Of a stretch of DNA of 64,000 nucleotides, positions 49,360 through 60,736 are shown piece by piece. The notes beneath the pieces are model-generated. The model ran no database searches, was not told where the DNA came from, and saw only the letters and a program-made list of their open reading frames with translations. Origin of the DNA: Chrysomallon squamiferum (Eukaryota; Mollusca; Gastropoda; Neomphalida; Peltospiridae); NCBI GenBank assembly GCA_012295275.1, contig CM022678.1, forward strand, positions 2,289,186-2,353,185, given 5' to 3'. Both the position numbers and the translations under genes were made by a program. Position 1 is the first letter of the stretch; the number at the start of each line of letters is the position of its first letter.

Positions 49360-50705
49360 GTGCATATTCTGTAGGTTTGGGTAGAGTATGATAAATGTAA
49401 TATTTGTTATGTTTCAATGGATTTTCTTGGGAATTGGGTTAGTGTGTGATACATTTAATGTTTGGTATATTTCAGTGTATATTCTCTAGGTTGGGGTGGA
49501 GTATGATAAATGTAATGTTTGGTATATTTCAGTGTATATTCTCTAGGTTGGGGTGGAGAATGATAAATGTAATGTTTGGTATGTTTCAGTGAATATTCTC
49601 TAGGTTGGGTTGCAATTTGATAAATGTAATGTTTGGTATATTTCAGTGTATATTCTCTAGGTTGGGTAGAGTATGATAAGTGTAATGTTTGGTATATTTC
49701 AGTGAATATTCTCTAGATTGGGTTGCAGTTTGATAAATGTAATGTTTGGTATGTTTCAGTGTGTATGGCTAGGTTGGGGTGGAGTGATAAATGTAATATT
49801 TGGTATGTTTCAGTGTATATTCTCTAGGTTGGGTAGAGTATGATAAATGTAATGTTAGGTATATTTCAGTGTATATTCTCTAGGTTGGGTAGAGTATGAT
49901 AAATGTAATGTTTGGTATATTTCAGTGTATATTCTCTAGGTTGGGGTAGAGTATGATAAATGTAATGTTTGGTATATTTCAGTGTACATTCTCTAGGTTG
50001 GGGTGGAGTATGATAAATGCAATGTTTGGTATATTTCAATGTGTATGGTCTAGGTTGGGGTGGAGTGATAAATGTAATGTTTCGTATATTTCAGTGTACA
50101 TTCTCTAGGTTGGGGTGGATAAATGTAATGTTTGGTATGTTTCAGTGTGTATGGTCTAGGTTGGGGTGGAGTGATAAATGTAATGTTTGGTATATTTCAG
50201 TGTATATTCTCTAGGTTGGGGTGGAGTATGATAAATGTAATGTTTGGTATATTTCAGTGTATAATCTCTAGGTTGGGGTAGAGTATGATAAATGTAATGT
50301 TTGGTATATTTCAGTGTATATTCTCTAGGTTTGGGGTAGAGTATGATAAATGTAATGTTTGGTATATTTCAGTGTATATTCTCTAGGTTGGGGTAGAGAA
50401 TTATAAATGTAATGTTTGGTATATTTCAGTGTATATTCTCTAGGTTGGGGTAGAGTATGATAAATGTAATGTTTGGTATATTTCAATGTATAATCTCTAG
50501 GTTGAGGTAGAGTATGATAAATGTAATGTTTGGTATATTTCAGTGTATATTCTCTAGGTTGGGGTAGAGTATGATAAATGTAATGTTTGGTATATTTCAA
50601 TGTATAATCTCTAGGTTGGGGTAGAGTATGATAAATGTAATGTTTGGTATATTTCAGTGTATAATCTCTAGGTTGGGGTATGATAAATGTAATGTTTGGT
50701 ATGTT
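49360..50705. repeat. 57-bp minisatellite, expanded array 3
   Basis: About two dozen tandem units of the same 57-bp repeat as in copy A, with variants (ATG/ATA, GGTTGGGG/GGTTGGG, TGTATGGTC). The unit contains TATATTTCAG, resembling a 3' splice site, followed by TGTATATTCTCTAGG. The minus strand is open over a 91-codon stretch as a repeated 19-residue peptide (PREYTLKYTKHYIYHTLPQ). The frame breaks elsewhere in the array, so I do not call a gene. Confidence 0.95.
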
Positions 50706-50832
50706 TCAAGCTGGTTGCTCTGGGACTAAAGTGGGAATGATGATTCCAAACAGCAGCATAGAAAACAACATATTCATCAATCCAAGCATATTGACTCTGT
50801 TGGTAAATAAATAAATAATATATATATATATA

Positions 50833-50892
<60 letters not shown>

Positions 50893-50911
50893 GTTTTTAT
50901 TACATATATAT

Positions 50912-51041
50912 ACTCAGTCAATATATATTAAATAAAATGTTCTTATTACATATATATATATGTAATATATATATATATATATATATATTACATATATATA
51001 TATGTAATAAGAACATTTTATTAAATATATATTGACTGAGT
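50912..51041. repeat. 130-bp near-perfect palindrome (hairpin)
   Basis: Left arm ACTCAGTCAATATATATT... and right arm ...AATATATATTGACTGAGT match over 38 bp with one mismatch, then continue through TACATATATATA/TATATATATGTA and a central TA run. This could be an inverted-repeat mobile element or a hairpin formed from a TA satellite. It is absent from copy A. Confidence 0.85.
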
Positions 51042-51597
51042 TGAAGGTAAAGTTTCTGTGAGTTTTCTGTTACTTGTAGCCAGGTATTTCAGACTGATGT
51101 CACTCACAGTACAGCACCTCAGCAATCAGGTCTTTCTCCTGTTTTTATATCTGCTTCCACATTCCTTGCGAAAAACCCCAAAACAAAATTAAAATAAGAA
51201 AATGTTTCCCGAAATGTTGGCTGTTGACAGTACATTAGGTTGTTATAAACAGAGTTCACTGTAACATCTGTAATCTGCATAAAAACAATCTTAATTATTT
51301 TGTCTGTAGAATAAAAAGCACACTTTCTGGAATCTTTCACAAGAAAATATAATCTCTTATGTTTGTGTAAAAACTTGAATCTCTTTCAAGTGTCAAAAAA
51401 AGAAGAAAAAAGACAACAACAGTATAATATATTTAGTCTGTTTTTACTTTGGTTTCAGTGTGCATTAAGATTAAATAATTATATGAAATACTACATATCT
51501 ACACACAATAACATAAATTAAAATACTCTTTGACACACACCTACACAATAATACATTCAAAAACCCTACACAATAACCCATTAAAATGCTCGCAGAC

Positions 51598-51636
<39 letters not shown>

Positions 51637-51659
51637 GTAATAGTAATAATAATAATAAT

Positions 51660-51696
<37 letters not shown>

Positions 51697-51699
51697 GTA

Positions 51700-51747
<48 letters not shown>

Positions 51748-52213
51748 TATGTACTCTGCATCTGGTACTTTCTACATCTAGAGTAACACACTTTAATTAT
51801 CAACACAAACACACAAACAAAAGTACATTAAATACTTGCTGAGTCTGATGTATGTTAAAATGCTAACAAACGTTTACTCAACAAAATACATTAAAACTAT
51901 CACAGACATAAACAAAGCAACCACTAAGAATATCTTTATTAACCTTGATGAAGAATTTAACAAAATTTCTGTTTATGAATTGAAAATATTGAAGGAAATA
52001 TAAATAATTCTGTTATGTTTTTTCATTGATTGAGAGTGTTTGGCTTATGTGATGTATAGTGTGTTACAAAGAAAGAAAACTATAATTGCTTTTTTTAAAT
52101 TATTTTTTTATTTTTTTATTTTATTCTTTTATAAAATCAGGTAGCAATATAGTGAAAATAAATTCTGCTGGTCTTGACAGCTATTGCGCAAAGAAAGAAA
52201 TTGTTGTTATTGC

Positions 52214-52247
<34 letters not shown>

Positions 52248-53516
52248 GTTATTATTATTATACTTGAGTTATTATACTTTTTTTATTTTCTCATTCTGTA
52301 TGGCTGTTTCCCCCTCACACTTCAGTGTGTATGCATGTGTGTGTGTGTGTGTGTCTGCGCATGTGTGTATGTGTGAGTTTCTATTCTAATATAAAATGAA
52401 CTATATATTAAGTATATATGTTCATAAGTATGCAAGCATGTATGTATATATATGTATGTATGTATGCCTGTATCTATATTTGTGTTTCTCTCTCTCTCTC
52501 TCTGTATGTGTGTATGTGTGTGTATGGATGTTACTGTGTGTATGTGTAAAGAAAGTGACCATGTTTTCATTCATGAAGGGGAAGTAACTTTACTTTTGCT
52601 ACAGAGGATTTCAGTTAATAAACAGGTATTATGTTTGAAATAAAAATAATAATAAAAAGAAAATTAAAAAAAAAGTTAAAAAGTTAAAATAAAAGATTAT
52701 ATATAAAATAATAAAAGCATTGTATGTCTAAATGGAAAAATAATTTTATTTAATATTAGCTGTTTCTGGTATCATAGACAGAGAAATACAGACTGTTTTT
52801 TCAGGTCAATGCAAGGTATTTCATATAAATATTGAAGACAGTTAAATAAACATAAAAATTTACAAACTACAAGCAGAGTGATGAATAAAACCTGGACCCA
52901 ACCTGGGACTTGATTTGAAAACTCGTCTTGTTCTGTACGTTCTACAGCTATAATACTAAAGGATATTTTAGAATTTTGTTTGAAACAATAAATAAATAAA
53001 TAAACAAACAAACAAATGTGTGTTACTGTGTGTGTGAGTGTGTGTGTGTGTCTGATAAAAACATTTTATTTAATATTAAGAGTATCTTGTATCAGAGACA
53101 GAGAAATACAAGTTGATTGTTCAAGTCATTGTAAGGTATTTGATGTAAATATTGAAAACAGAAATATAAAAATTTACAAACTGCAACCAGAGCGAAAAGT
53201 CAATTTGAATAAAACCTAGACACAACCTCAGTCTAGTTTTGAAAATCAAACATAACATTTAAGTATATTTTAGAATTTTAACTAACAGTTATGTTCTTAT
53301 TGTTTTATTATAGTGAAGTATGTATACAGGTATGTCTCTTTATTTGCTTGTGTGTGTGTGTATTTCTATATGTATGTATATGTTAGTAATTTAAACAAAT
53401 ACAATATTTACTTATTTATAATTCAGTTTAATCCATCTTTAGACTTTAGGTGAGTGCATATTATTATACATTGTACATATTTTATTTCATTTTATTATTA
53501 TTATTATTATTATTAT

Positions 53517-53548
<32 letters not shown>

Positions 53549-55159
53549 ACATTTTATCACAACACTGTATTATATTTTTTCATATAATTTGATTTATTTA
53601 CTACTACTACTACAAATAAAATAAAAGTTAAAAGAAAATACATTATTTCGAGAATTTTATAACACAGAATGGATGTAAATCAATATGTTGAAATATTAGA
53701 TACAGGAAGAATTAAATGTGTATCACTAAATGCTATGAACGATAAAGAATCTGATAAACTTTGCACTAACACGTCACTAAATATTTCTATTAATATCTAA
53801 CAGATTTCCTCGTCATAAGAGGTGTATCACTGATCTTAGTACTGTGTACGGTTAAATATTTTATTTAATCATCTGAACTGTGTGATAAATTATTGCATTT
53901 GGATGTGTGTGTATATCGGTGTGAGTGTAATAATATTGTTACCGGTGAAAGCAGAATAAATAAATTATCTATCGTTATTCTTTTCTTTTTTTGTTCTATT
54001 TGATTAATTATTGTTATGTCATTATTATTATTATTATTATTTGTTTATTTATTTATTTATTTTTCTCATTTTGTATTTTTCACTAAGAAATGGTGTTAGA
54101 ATTGAATTTCATTTAATATTATATTAAAGGTGCTTTGATTTTCATTGTGGAATTATACTAAAGAAAACGGATATTCTCTTAGAAAAAGAGCTCTCTTTTT
54201 AAGAGGAAGTTTAATGAACACTTTGTAATGGCTGCTTCCATGTGAAGTACAAATCGTTATCGAACGATTATGTCAAATGATACGAGAGGAATAACTGGTC
54301 CTGAAGTTACATTAAACTGACTGAATTCGACAGAGCTGCTATGATGGGTGATGCAGTGATAATTAAAATCACAACTCTTTGAAATAATGAAAATCATTGG
54401 ATCATTTATTTTATTAAATATTAAAAATAATGTTATATTTCTTTCAATTTTCAAAAGTTAAATACCAGTGTAAGTGTTCAAGAATATGGACGTAAAGCTG
54501 AAGAGGTTCGACCTTTGTGTAAGTTAATTTATTTATATTATTTTTAAGTGTGTATAAATTATTATATTAAATACAACATTTTTTGGTTTCCAGTTCGTAG
54601 TTGGAAATAAACCATAAAGTCATCAAAAGTTCTCAGAAATCTGAACTAGATTCATATACTTTTCAAATCAAATCAAGAACTACTTAAAATTGAAAAATAT
54701 TTGTAAATTGTCCAATATTTGTACTTATTTAAGTTATTAATGAATCGTGAATTGTTTTTATTTGTTTGCATATTACTAAAAGTTATGTTAATATACCTGT
54801 CCTTGTCATACTATTTTCCTGTGCCGTAGACGATGCACATAAAATATTTTTTATTATTAATTTAAAAAACAAGATTAGCCACTGCATTAAGACTGTGAGT
54901 TTTCTCTTTCACTACTTTTGTTTCTGACAACACTGTATAATGAGTACTAGTATTTGAATTTACCTGTATTGTATAATATGTATCTATGGCTTCCAGGTAA
55001 ATCTTTGGCCTCCAGCCTACATGTATAACTAGTATTTGAATTTACCTGTATTATGGTCAGTGCTTGCAGGTGAATCTGTGGCTTGGCCTATGAATTTACC
55101 TGTGTTACACAGTTTATAGGTGTGGCTTACAGGTAAAACTGTGTAACCTGTTCAGCACT

Positions 55160-55340
55160 GTTACACCTGTACAGGTTTTGTTTTGTTCACACAGGTACGG
55201 GCCACATGAAGTGTTAAGGAAGGAAGACTTCAGCATGAAGGGACAGCTGACCTGTACAGGTTTTGTTTTGTTCACACAGGTACACGTGAAGTGATGAGAA
55301 AGGAAGACTTCAGCATGAAGGGACAGCTGACCTGTACAAC
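55160..55340 (+). pseudogene. Two truncated copies of the 5' part of the EXOSC6 exon
   Basis: Units of about 95-100 bp each comprise the pyrimidine tract, acceptor TTGTTCACACAG and the first 60 or so exon bases (...GAAGTGTTAAGGAAGGAAGA...), ending at GCTGACCTGTAC. They precede the full exon at 55379, so three copies of the 3' splice site lie in tandem. The first unit has CAT in place of CGT after the GGGCCA. The second has lost GGGC and is shortened. Confidence 0.8.
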
Positions 55341-55378
55341 ACTGTTACACCTGTACAGGTTATGTTTTGTTCACACAG

Positions 55379-55553
55379 GTATGGGCCACGTGAAGTGTTA
55401 AGGAAGGAAGACTTCAGCATGAAGGGACAGCTGACCTGTGAGTTCAAGTTTGCAACGTTTTCCTGCAGACAACGTCGACAACACCAGCAAGACAGCGAGG
55501 AGAAAGACTACTCACTTCAAATCCTGGAAGCTCTTGAACCAGCTGTCTGTCTG
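55379..55553 (+). CDS. EXOSC6/MTR3-like exon (RNase PH-fold exosome subunit), isolated
   Basis: A 175-bp exon, acceptor TTCACACAG (entering in phase 2), donor CTG|GTAAGT at 55554 (phase 0). It reads YGPREVLRKEDFSMKGQLTC, then EFKFATFSCRQRRQHQQDSE and EKDYSLQILEALEPAVCL. This matches the region of the exosome core-ring subunit MTR3 between the VYGPR motif and the EALEPAV helix of the RNase PH fold. MTR3 is a non-catalytic structural subunit of the RNA exosome. I see neither the preceding exon (the DGR segment) nor the following one in this window, so this is either one exon of a gene with very distant partners or, more likely, a captured fragment. Confidence 0.6.
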
Positions 55554-55700
55554 GTAAGTTTGTATGTCTCTGTCTGTCTGGTGAGTTTGTATGTGTGTCT
55601 CTCTGTCTGTCTGGTGAGTTTGTATGTCTCTATCTGTCTGGTGAGTCTGTATGTGTGTCTGTCTGTCTGGTTAGTTTATATGTCTCTATCTGTCAGTCTG
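55554..55700 (+). repeat. Minisatellite of tandem 5' splice sites after the EXOSC6 exon
   Basis: Repeats of CTGTCTG|GTGAGTTTGTATGT reproduce the exon-end/donor junction. Donor-like GT sites lie at 55554, 55581, 55614, 55641 and 55670. The first three spacings (27, 33 and 27 bp) are multiples of three, and the frame is open through the array. Confidence 0.8.
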
Positions 55701-55962
55701 TCTATTTGTTATAATTTATAAACTAATATATAATTTAACCTTAATGATAAAAACACTAATTGTACAATAATCTAAAAAATAATGATGGCAGAAACTTAAA
55801 ACAAAATAAATTGACCATTTTGTTGCACACTTTACTTTATGAATTTTCTTTTTTTGCAGAGAAAAATTGATGCATTTTTTATTATTTGTGTTTACACTAA
55901 AAAAAAGCACCTAAAAATACAAGCCTAAATGATTTCCTGTGCTTTAAAGTAGTTGTATTACA

Positions 55963-56405
55963 GGTTTGTTCTTCCATTTGTGCTGAATACTTTGTTTCAG
56001 TTGATCAATGGTCCTAGGTTGATTAGCATAAACTGCGTTTTTTAGAACTCCCCATAGAAAGAAATCAGGTGTTGTCAATTCCAGGGATCTTGCAAGTAAT
56101 TCTTAATAATGAAGATACATTCATTTAAATCTAAAGTTCTTCGCTGTATTTTTAAGAGTGAGGGTACAATTTCAAGTCAAACCATGGAGAGTCCAGTAGC
56201 ACGCGCTAAAACAGAAGTCTCGATCACAAAGAACACTACAATCAGGTAACAAAAATCATTCCAAAGACTACTACTGACAGAAGAAAATGAATAGTTCAAA
56301 AGATAATATAAAATGACATAAAAGATGGAATTAAATTTGTTATTTTTAATATCTAATTTTATTTAAGTCTGTGGTTCGGTTAATTTGGGGACACCCTGTA
56401 TATTA
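55963..56405 (-). mobile_element. Mariner-type transposon fragment
   Basis: On the minus strand 56098-55963 encodes SLELTTPDFFLWGVLKNAVY followed by PRTIDQLKQSIQHKW, the C-terminal block with the final catalytic aspartate context (TPDFFLWG) of mariner-like DDE/D transposases. The other end of the insert carries TTTGGGGACACCCTGTATAT (about 56384-56403), a typical terminus of such elements. The N-terminal catalytic region is not present. The insertion is absent from duplication copy A. Confidence 0.75.
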
Positions 56406-56616
56406 GTTCTAACTAATAAATAAATAACTTTGAATTTTTTCCCTTAAATGATAGTTTCAAAATAAATTATTATGTTTTCATTTTTAGTCAGAGAAAAGGC
56501 TCTGTTTCTGTTAAAACAAATTTATTCTTTATTTACAGATTGTCCAATGAGATGACTGGTGGGTGTGGTTACAGTAACCAGTAAAACAGAAACCTGTCAA
56601 TCAAAATCTTTGACAT

Positions 56617-56653
56617 GGGAGGTAGAAGGAAAAGCTCATCTGTTGACCCAGAT
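56617..56653 (+). pseudogene. FAM167-like exon 1, duplicate with mutated donor
   Basis: Duplicate of 42566-42602, identical over the coding part (MGGRRKSSSVDP), but the donor is CCCAG|ATCAGT where copy A has CCCAG|GTCAGT. The invariant GT is lost. The matching exon 2 is deleted from copy B: sequence resumes at about 56870 with the part that lies beyond exon 2 in copy A. The copy cannot produce the normal message. Confidence 0.8.
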
Positions 56654-57254
56654 CAGTCCACTGCAGAGCTCGAAGTAGTGATAGTGAAATAGTAGGACAG
56701 AACACAGTGTGCAATTAAGTGTGAAAACAGTGTCTACTGAAGTAGTATCAACTTTGTCAGTCTGTCTGTCTCTCTGTCATTGCTCTCTTCATATTATTAA
56801 AAACTAAAATTACTTCCTCAGTATCAAAGCAATACTACTTCTACTAGTATTACTGTTCTACTATTAATACGATATGTTTATAATTTGGTTTCAGTAATAA
56901 TTTAGTTTTTGTTTATTTTATCAAATCATTTACGTGTGTACTGTGACAGTAGCTCGTTCGGTGTTGGACGAGTTGCCTCCCTTCATCTGTTTATTTATTT
57001 ATTATTATATTCGTTTATTGAATTTTTAATCTTCCTTAAATTTTATTTTGATTTACTTTTACTACTACTGCTACTATTACTGTTATCATTATTATCATCA
57101 TCATCATCATCATTATTATTATTATTATTATTTCTTTCTTGTCATAAGGATAATCTCTGTTTACTTATTTTATTTTTATTTACTAGTACTATTATTACTA
57201 TCATCATAATCATCATCATTATTATTCCTTTGTTGATAATCTCCCTTTAATTAT

Positions 57255-57262
57255 TTTACTAT

Positions 57263-57293
<31 letters not shown>

Positions 57294-57410
57294 GCTGCTA
57301 CTACTACTATTACTATTACTACTGCTACTATTACTGTTACTACTACTACTACTATTACTACTACTCCCACTACTACTGCTGCTACTACTACTACTACTAC
57401 TACTACTGTT
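57255..57410. repeat. (CTA)n microsatellite
   Basis: About 155 bp of CTA with CTG and TTA variants, immediately before exon 3. The serine- and valine-rich frames through it are artefacts. Confidence 0.95.
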
Positions 57411-57421
57411 TCTATATTTAG

Positions 57422-57686
57422 ATTGAACTTCGGCGACAAGACCAGTCACTCTCCAGACAGCTTCTCGGCATTAGACGTGACCTGTCACAACTCACACTGA
57501 GTCGAAGCTGCGAGAGGCACCAGGACATGCTGGATGATGCACAGTGGGAAATGGGAAATGGAGGAATTTCAGCAACTGTCAAGAGTGCTCGATATTCCGT
57601 GCTACAGCTGTCTGTCTCCAGATCCTCTTAAACATATCGGTGTAACAAAACTGAACATCAGCACAAGACGATTTTCAACTTGTTAG
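57422..57686 (+). pseudogene. FAM167-like gene, terminal exon 3 with frameshift
   Basis: Acceptor TTCTATATTTAG, phase 0. It opens IELRRQDQSLSRQLLGIRRD, then LSRSCERHQDMLDDAQWEM, the conserved C-terminal coiled coil of FAM167 proteins. A 7-bp tandem duplication (GGGAAAT at 57546-57552 and 57553-57559) shifts the frame, so the actual reading ends at TAA 57629-57631. Downstream of the lesion the original frame still encodes the family's terminal signature (LKHIGVTKLNISTRRFSTC) and a stop at 57684-57686. Retention of that signature shows the lesion is fairly recent. Exon 2 lies 14 kb upstream and also carries a stop, so the locus appears inactivated unless both are assembly errors. Confidence 0.75.
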
Positions 57687-57689
57687 TTT

Positions 57690-58980
57690 TAAATATCTTA
57701 TTTTAATATTTATTTGATTTTGCTTCATTCTATTTTATTTTTTATTTTATTTATAGTTTTATTATTATTACTGTATTATATTATTATTATTGTTATTGTT
57801 TTTATTATTATTATTTTATTTTTTTCGACGACATTGTTAAATATTTCAATGAACAAAAGGATCAATGAAAATGATGTTGGAAAAAATATAAACTAATCAA
57901 AAAGTTACAATGAAATGTTAACAAACTAACAATAAATTTGTACACGCATTTTAAAATGGTCTCTAGATCTGTTGACATTAATTCTAGATGTAGATATTTA
58001 TCACATTACTTTTGATTTTCTTGTTTAGTTCATGCATGGAACAAACATAGTTGTTAAAGACTTGGAAATTAAAACAACTGGAAAATGTGATCCTGTCTTT
58101 GTATACTGATGTAGATATTAATACTCTAGTAGACTATTTCTGTTACTTTATTTCAGATACATCAACAACATACACATAATACATTTCAACAAAGATATTG
58201 AATATTTATTTATTAATTTACGTATAACAACGATAACAGCATAAATGTAATAAAGTTCAATGAAAATAATGTTGAATATTTGAATATAATAATGACAACA
58301 ACATAAATGCAATACTGTTCAATACAAAATATTGAATGTTTATTTAATGGTTTACATACAATGATGAATGCTATTGATGGTTATTTAAATTGTTTTGACA
58401 AACTAAATATTTATGCCCTTGTTTTGTAAATCAAATAAATAAATCTTTTATTTTTGTTTTTATTCGTCTTTTTTGTTGTATGTTTTTAATTGTGTGACCC
58501 ATGCATATTTGTTAATATTTATGTATGAGAATGTATGTGTTTTGAATATGTCTATGGATTTGGATAAGATCATTTTTTAAAAATATATCCGTACATGTTG
58601 TTTGTGTTCGTTTTTTTTTTCTTAATTATTTTTTTTTCATTTCTCTTCATTATCTGTGATTTTCTTTTTCACACTTACATTGCACATTAGGGTGGTTTTA
58701 TTCTTGTACGGACATTTGTTATAATTACTTCTGTGTTTTATTACTTTTCTTTACATCAGTACACTTTCCAGCAATCTTACCGAATTTAAATTTTATAAAT
58801 ATATTTAAATACATCAGTTGTTTAATCACGTATTATGGTTAAACGATTAGTATTGATTTACAACAATACACGCATTTTCAATAATACGCATACAAACATT
58901 CTCACTTTTTGTAAATGCAGTCACTGTTGACTGTTTATTTAAAATTTAACAGTCAAACATTTCAGTGGCGTTCCCAGGGA
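57690..58980. other. Intergenic, no gene seen
   Basis: AT-rich sequence downstream of the FAM167 terminal exon. AATAAA hexamers near 58434 and 58438 could serve as its ancestral polyadenylation site. No coding signal or clear transposon was recognised. Confidence 0.5.
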
Positions 58981-58984
58981 GATC

Positions 58985-59480
58985 CGAACTTGGCTTTCGT
59001 TTCAGTTTTCATTTAATAGTAATTATGAACTAATAAAATTACAATATTTCTCTTTTACCTAATTAATTTTTTGCATTGTTGTATTTGTTCGTAACTGTTA
59101 ATGCCCGCATTGATAATACAGGAAAACATTAGATATCCAAACAAACGGTATATTTTAAGTGGGTATGCAGGAAGTAGGCCTGACTCTGTGACTGTTTTTT
59201 TTCTGCATTGCGCACCAGTGGCTGCCTTTTTGTTGTATTGACTGGCTGTTGTTTTAGAAAGATGGTATCTGTAAGGGTTCAGCCATCTCATAAAGCAGAC
59301 GATGGAGGCCGAAATAATTTTGTAAATGTTTGAGAATGAAATCTTTATTATTAAAACTTAATGTTTTCGCTCTAGTTAACTTTTCAAGTAAACAAGTTTG
59401 AACCTCGATTTCTGGTCCAAGCCGCAGCCCGGTTTATATTTTACATGACCCACATGATTTAAAACGGTGCGATGTTGCTA
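58985..59480 (+). repeat. Second copy of the receptor-locus flank module
   Basis: This matches about 19425-19690 and then 20440-20590 at high similarity, with the (GAT)n/(TC)n-containing interior of the first copy missing. The leader-exon part present at 19266-19388 is not found immediately upstream. Confidence 0.7.
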
Positions 59481-60675
59481 AGTGTTGCATCAGAGAACAA
59501 GAATGTAAACTTTCTTATTATTTTTTATCTGGATAAACATTAAAATTTACTTTGATTCCTTACAATAATTCTATTTTTCACTGAATAAAACAATTATTAA
59601 AAAGTAAAGATGATCATAAATTATTGTAATCACTGTAGCATGTACCAACATCAATTTAACTCGTAACGGCACAAATTACGTCACCGGAACAAAATGGGTG
59701 CAAACTACACCTGAATAAAAAATAACCCAGTTTAAAAAGTTTGATTAAGTTGAACAAGTAGTTACGAAAGGCGCAGGACATCATGGTTAGGTAATGTGAA
59801 CAACCATCCTTATCTTTATCAGTGAAAATCATAAAAAGTTCAGAAAATAGATGTAAAATAAGCCAAGATGGCAGCGTCGAACGCCGATCAGGGTTTACAA
59901 ACTTTTAAACGTATTCCTTCATAATGCAATCAATTCTACATGGATTATTAAAAGTAATTTGGGGAAATATAATCAATACCTCGTATACAAAAATATCTGT
60001 TAATGAGTAGAAATTGCAACAAAGGACGAAACGGTTTTTTTTGGGGTTTTTTTTGTTAACTTTGATGTCATACCATCAGATATTATTACACGTCGCCAGC
60101 CCCCCCAAAATAAATAAATAATAATAATAAAAAAGAAGTAAAAAAAATAATATGAAGATGACAATTTTCATTAGGCACCATAATGTGGACACGTTACTCT
60201 GCTGAAACTCCATAGCAGACAGCTCTGAGTACATAGTTCTAAAACGATACTTGAAACCATAATAATTTTAAAAAATGTTTGTTTTTTAATATTTATTTCC
60301 ATTTTCAGTGCATTAGAGGTGGTATTTACATGTAAAAAGCAAATTGATCACGTGTTACTTGAATCATTGCCGTGATACATTCATTATAATGCATGATACC
60401 AGTTTTACAACAGAAAACTGAAATAAAACAAAATAAAAATAAAAATAATAAAATGTAAAGGTCCATCAATTGGCCATATACAAAAATTAGTTAAAATTTC
60501 AGTCTTTTTCATTAAAACAAAAAGCATTCAATTTCTAAAAAATACTATTATGAATAGAAGTAATGAGTTTCCAATTTTTATTTTTTAAAAATCATTGGTC
60601 CAATTACTACAGAATGATTTTTAAAAGCTTAAACAACTTTTGAACATCTTTAACAATTTTATATTATTATTATTA

Positions 60676-60736
<61 letters not shown>

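Larger units (their letters stand above)
54945..55845 (+). other. Inserted segment carrying an EXOSC6 exon
   Basis: Copy A and copy B match up to TTTCTGACAACACTGTATAAT and again from the poly-A-rich tract at about 55845. Between them copy A has only a short (AAT)n run (41867-41889), whereas copy B has about 900 bp. That insert contains several partial repeats of GTATTTGAATTTACCTGTAT and the EXOSC6-like exon with repeated flanks. No transposon termini are recognised. Confidence 0.7.
47100..57250 (+). repeat. Tandem segmental duplication, copy B
   Basis: Collinear with copy A (35390-43950) but longer. It has an expanded 57-bp minisatellite (49330-50705), extra minisatellites (47700-47885 and 48205-48535), a palindromic insertion (50912-51041), an inserted EXOSC6-bearing segment (about 54945-55845) and a transposon fragment (about 55963-56405). 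FAM167 exon 1 is present with a mutated donor, and exon 2 is deleted. Confidence 0.85.

Noticed and set aside
50325-50600. 91-residue minus-strand frame with 19-residue repeats
   Set aside because: Produced by the 57-bp minisatellite, whose period is a multiple of three. Other units in the array carry frame breaks and there is no start or splice context.
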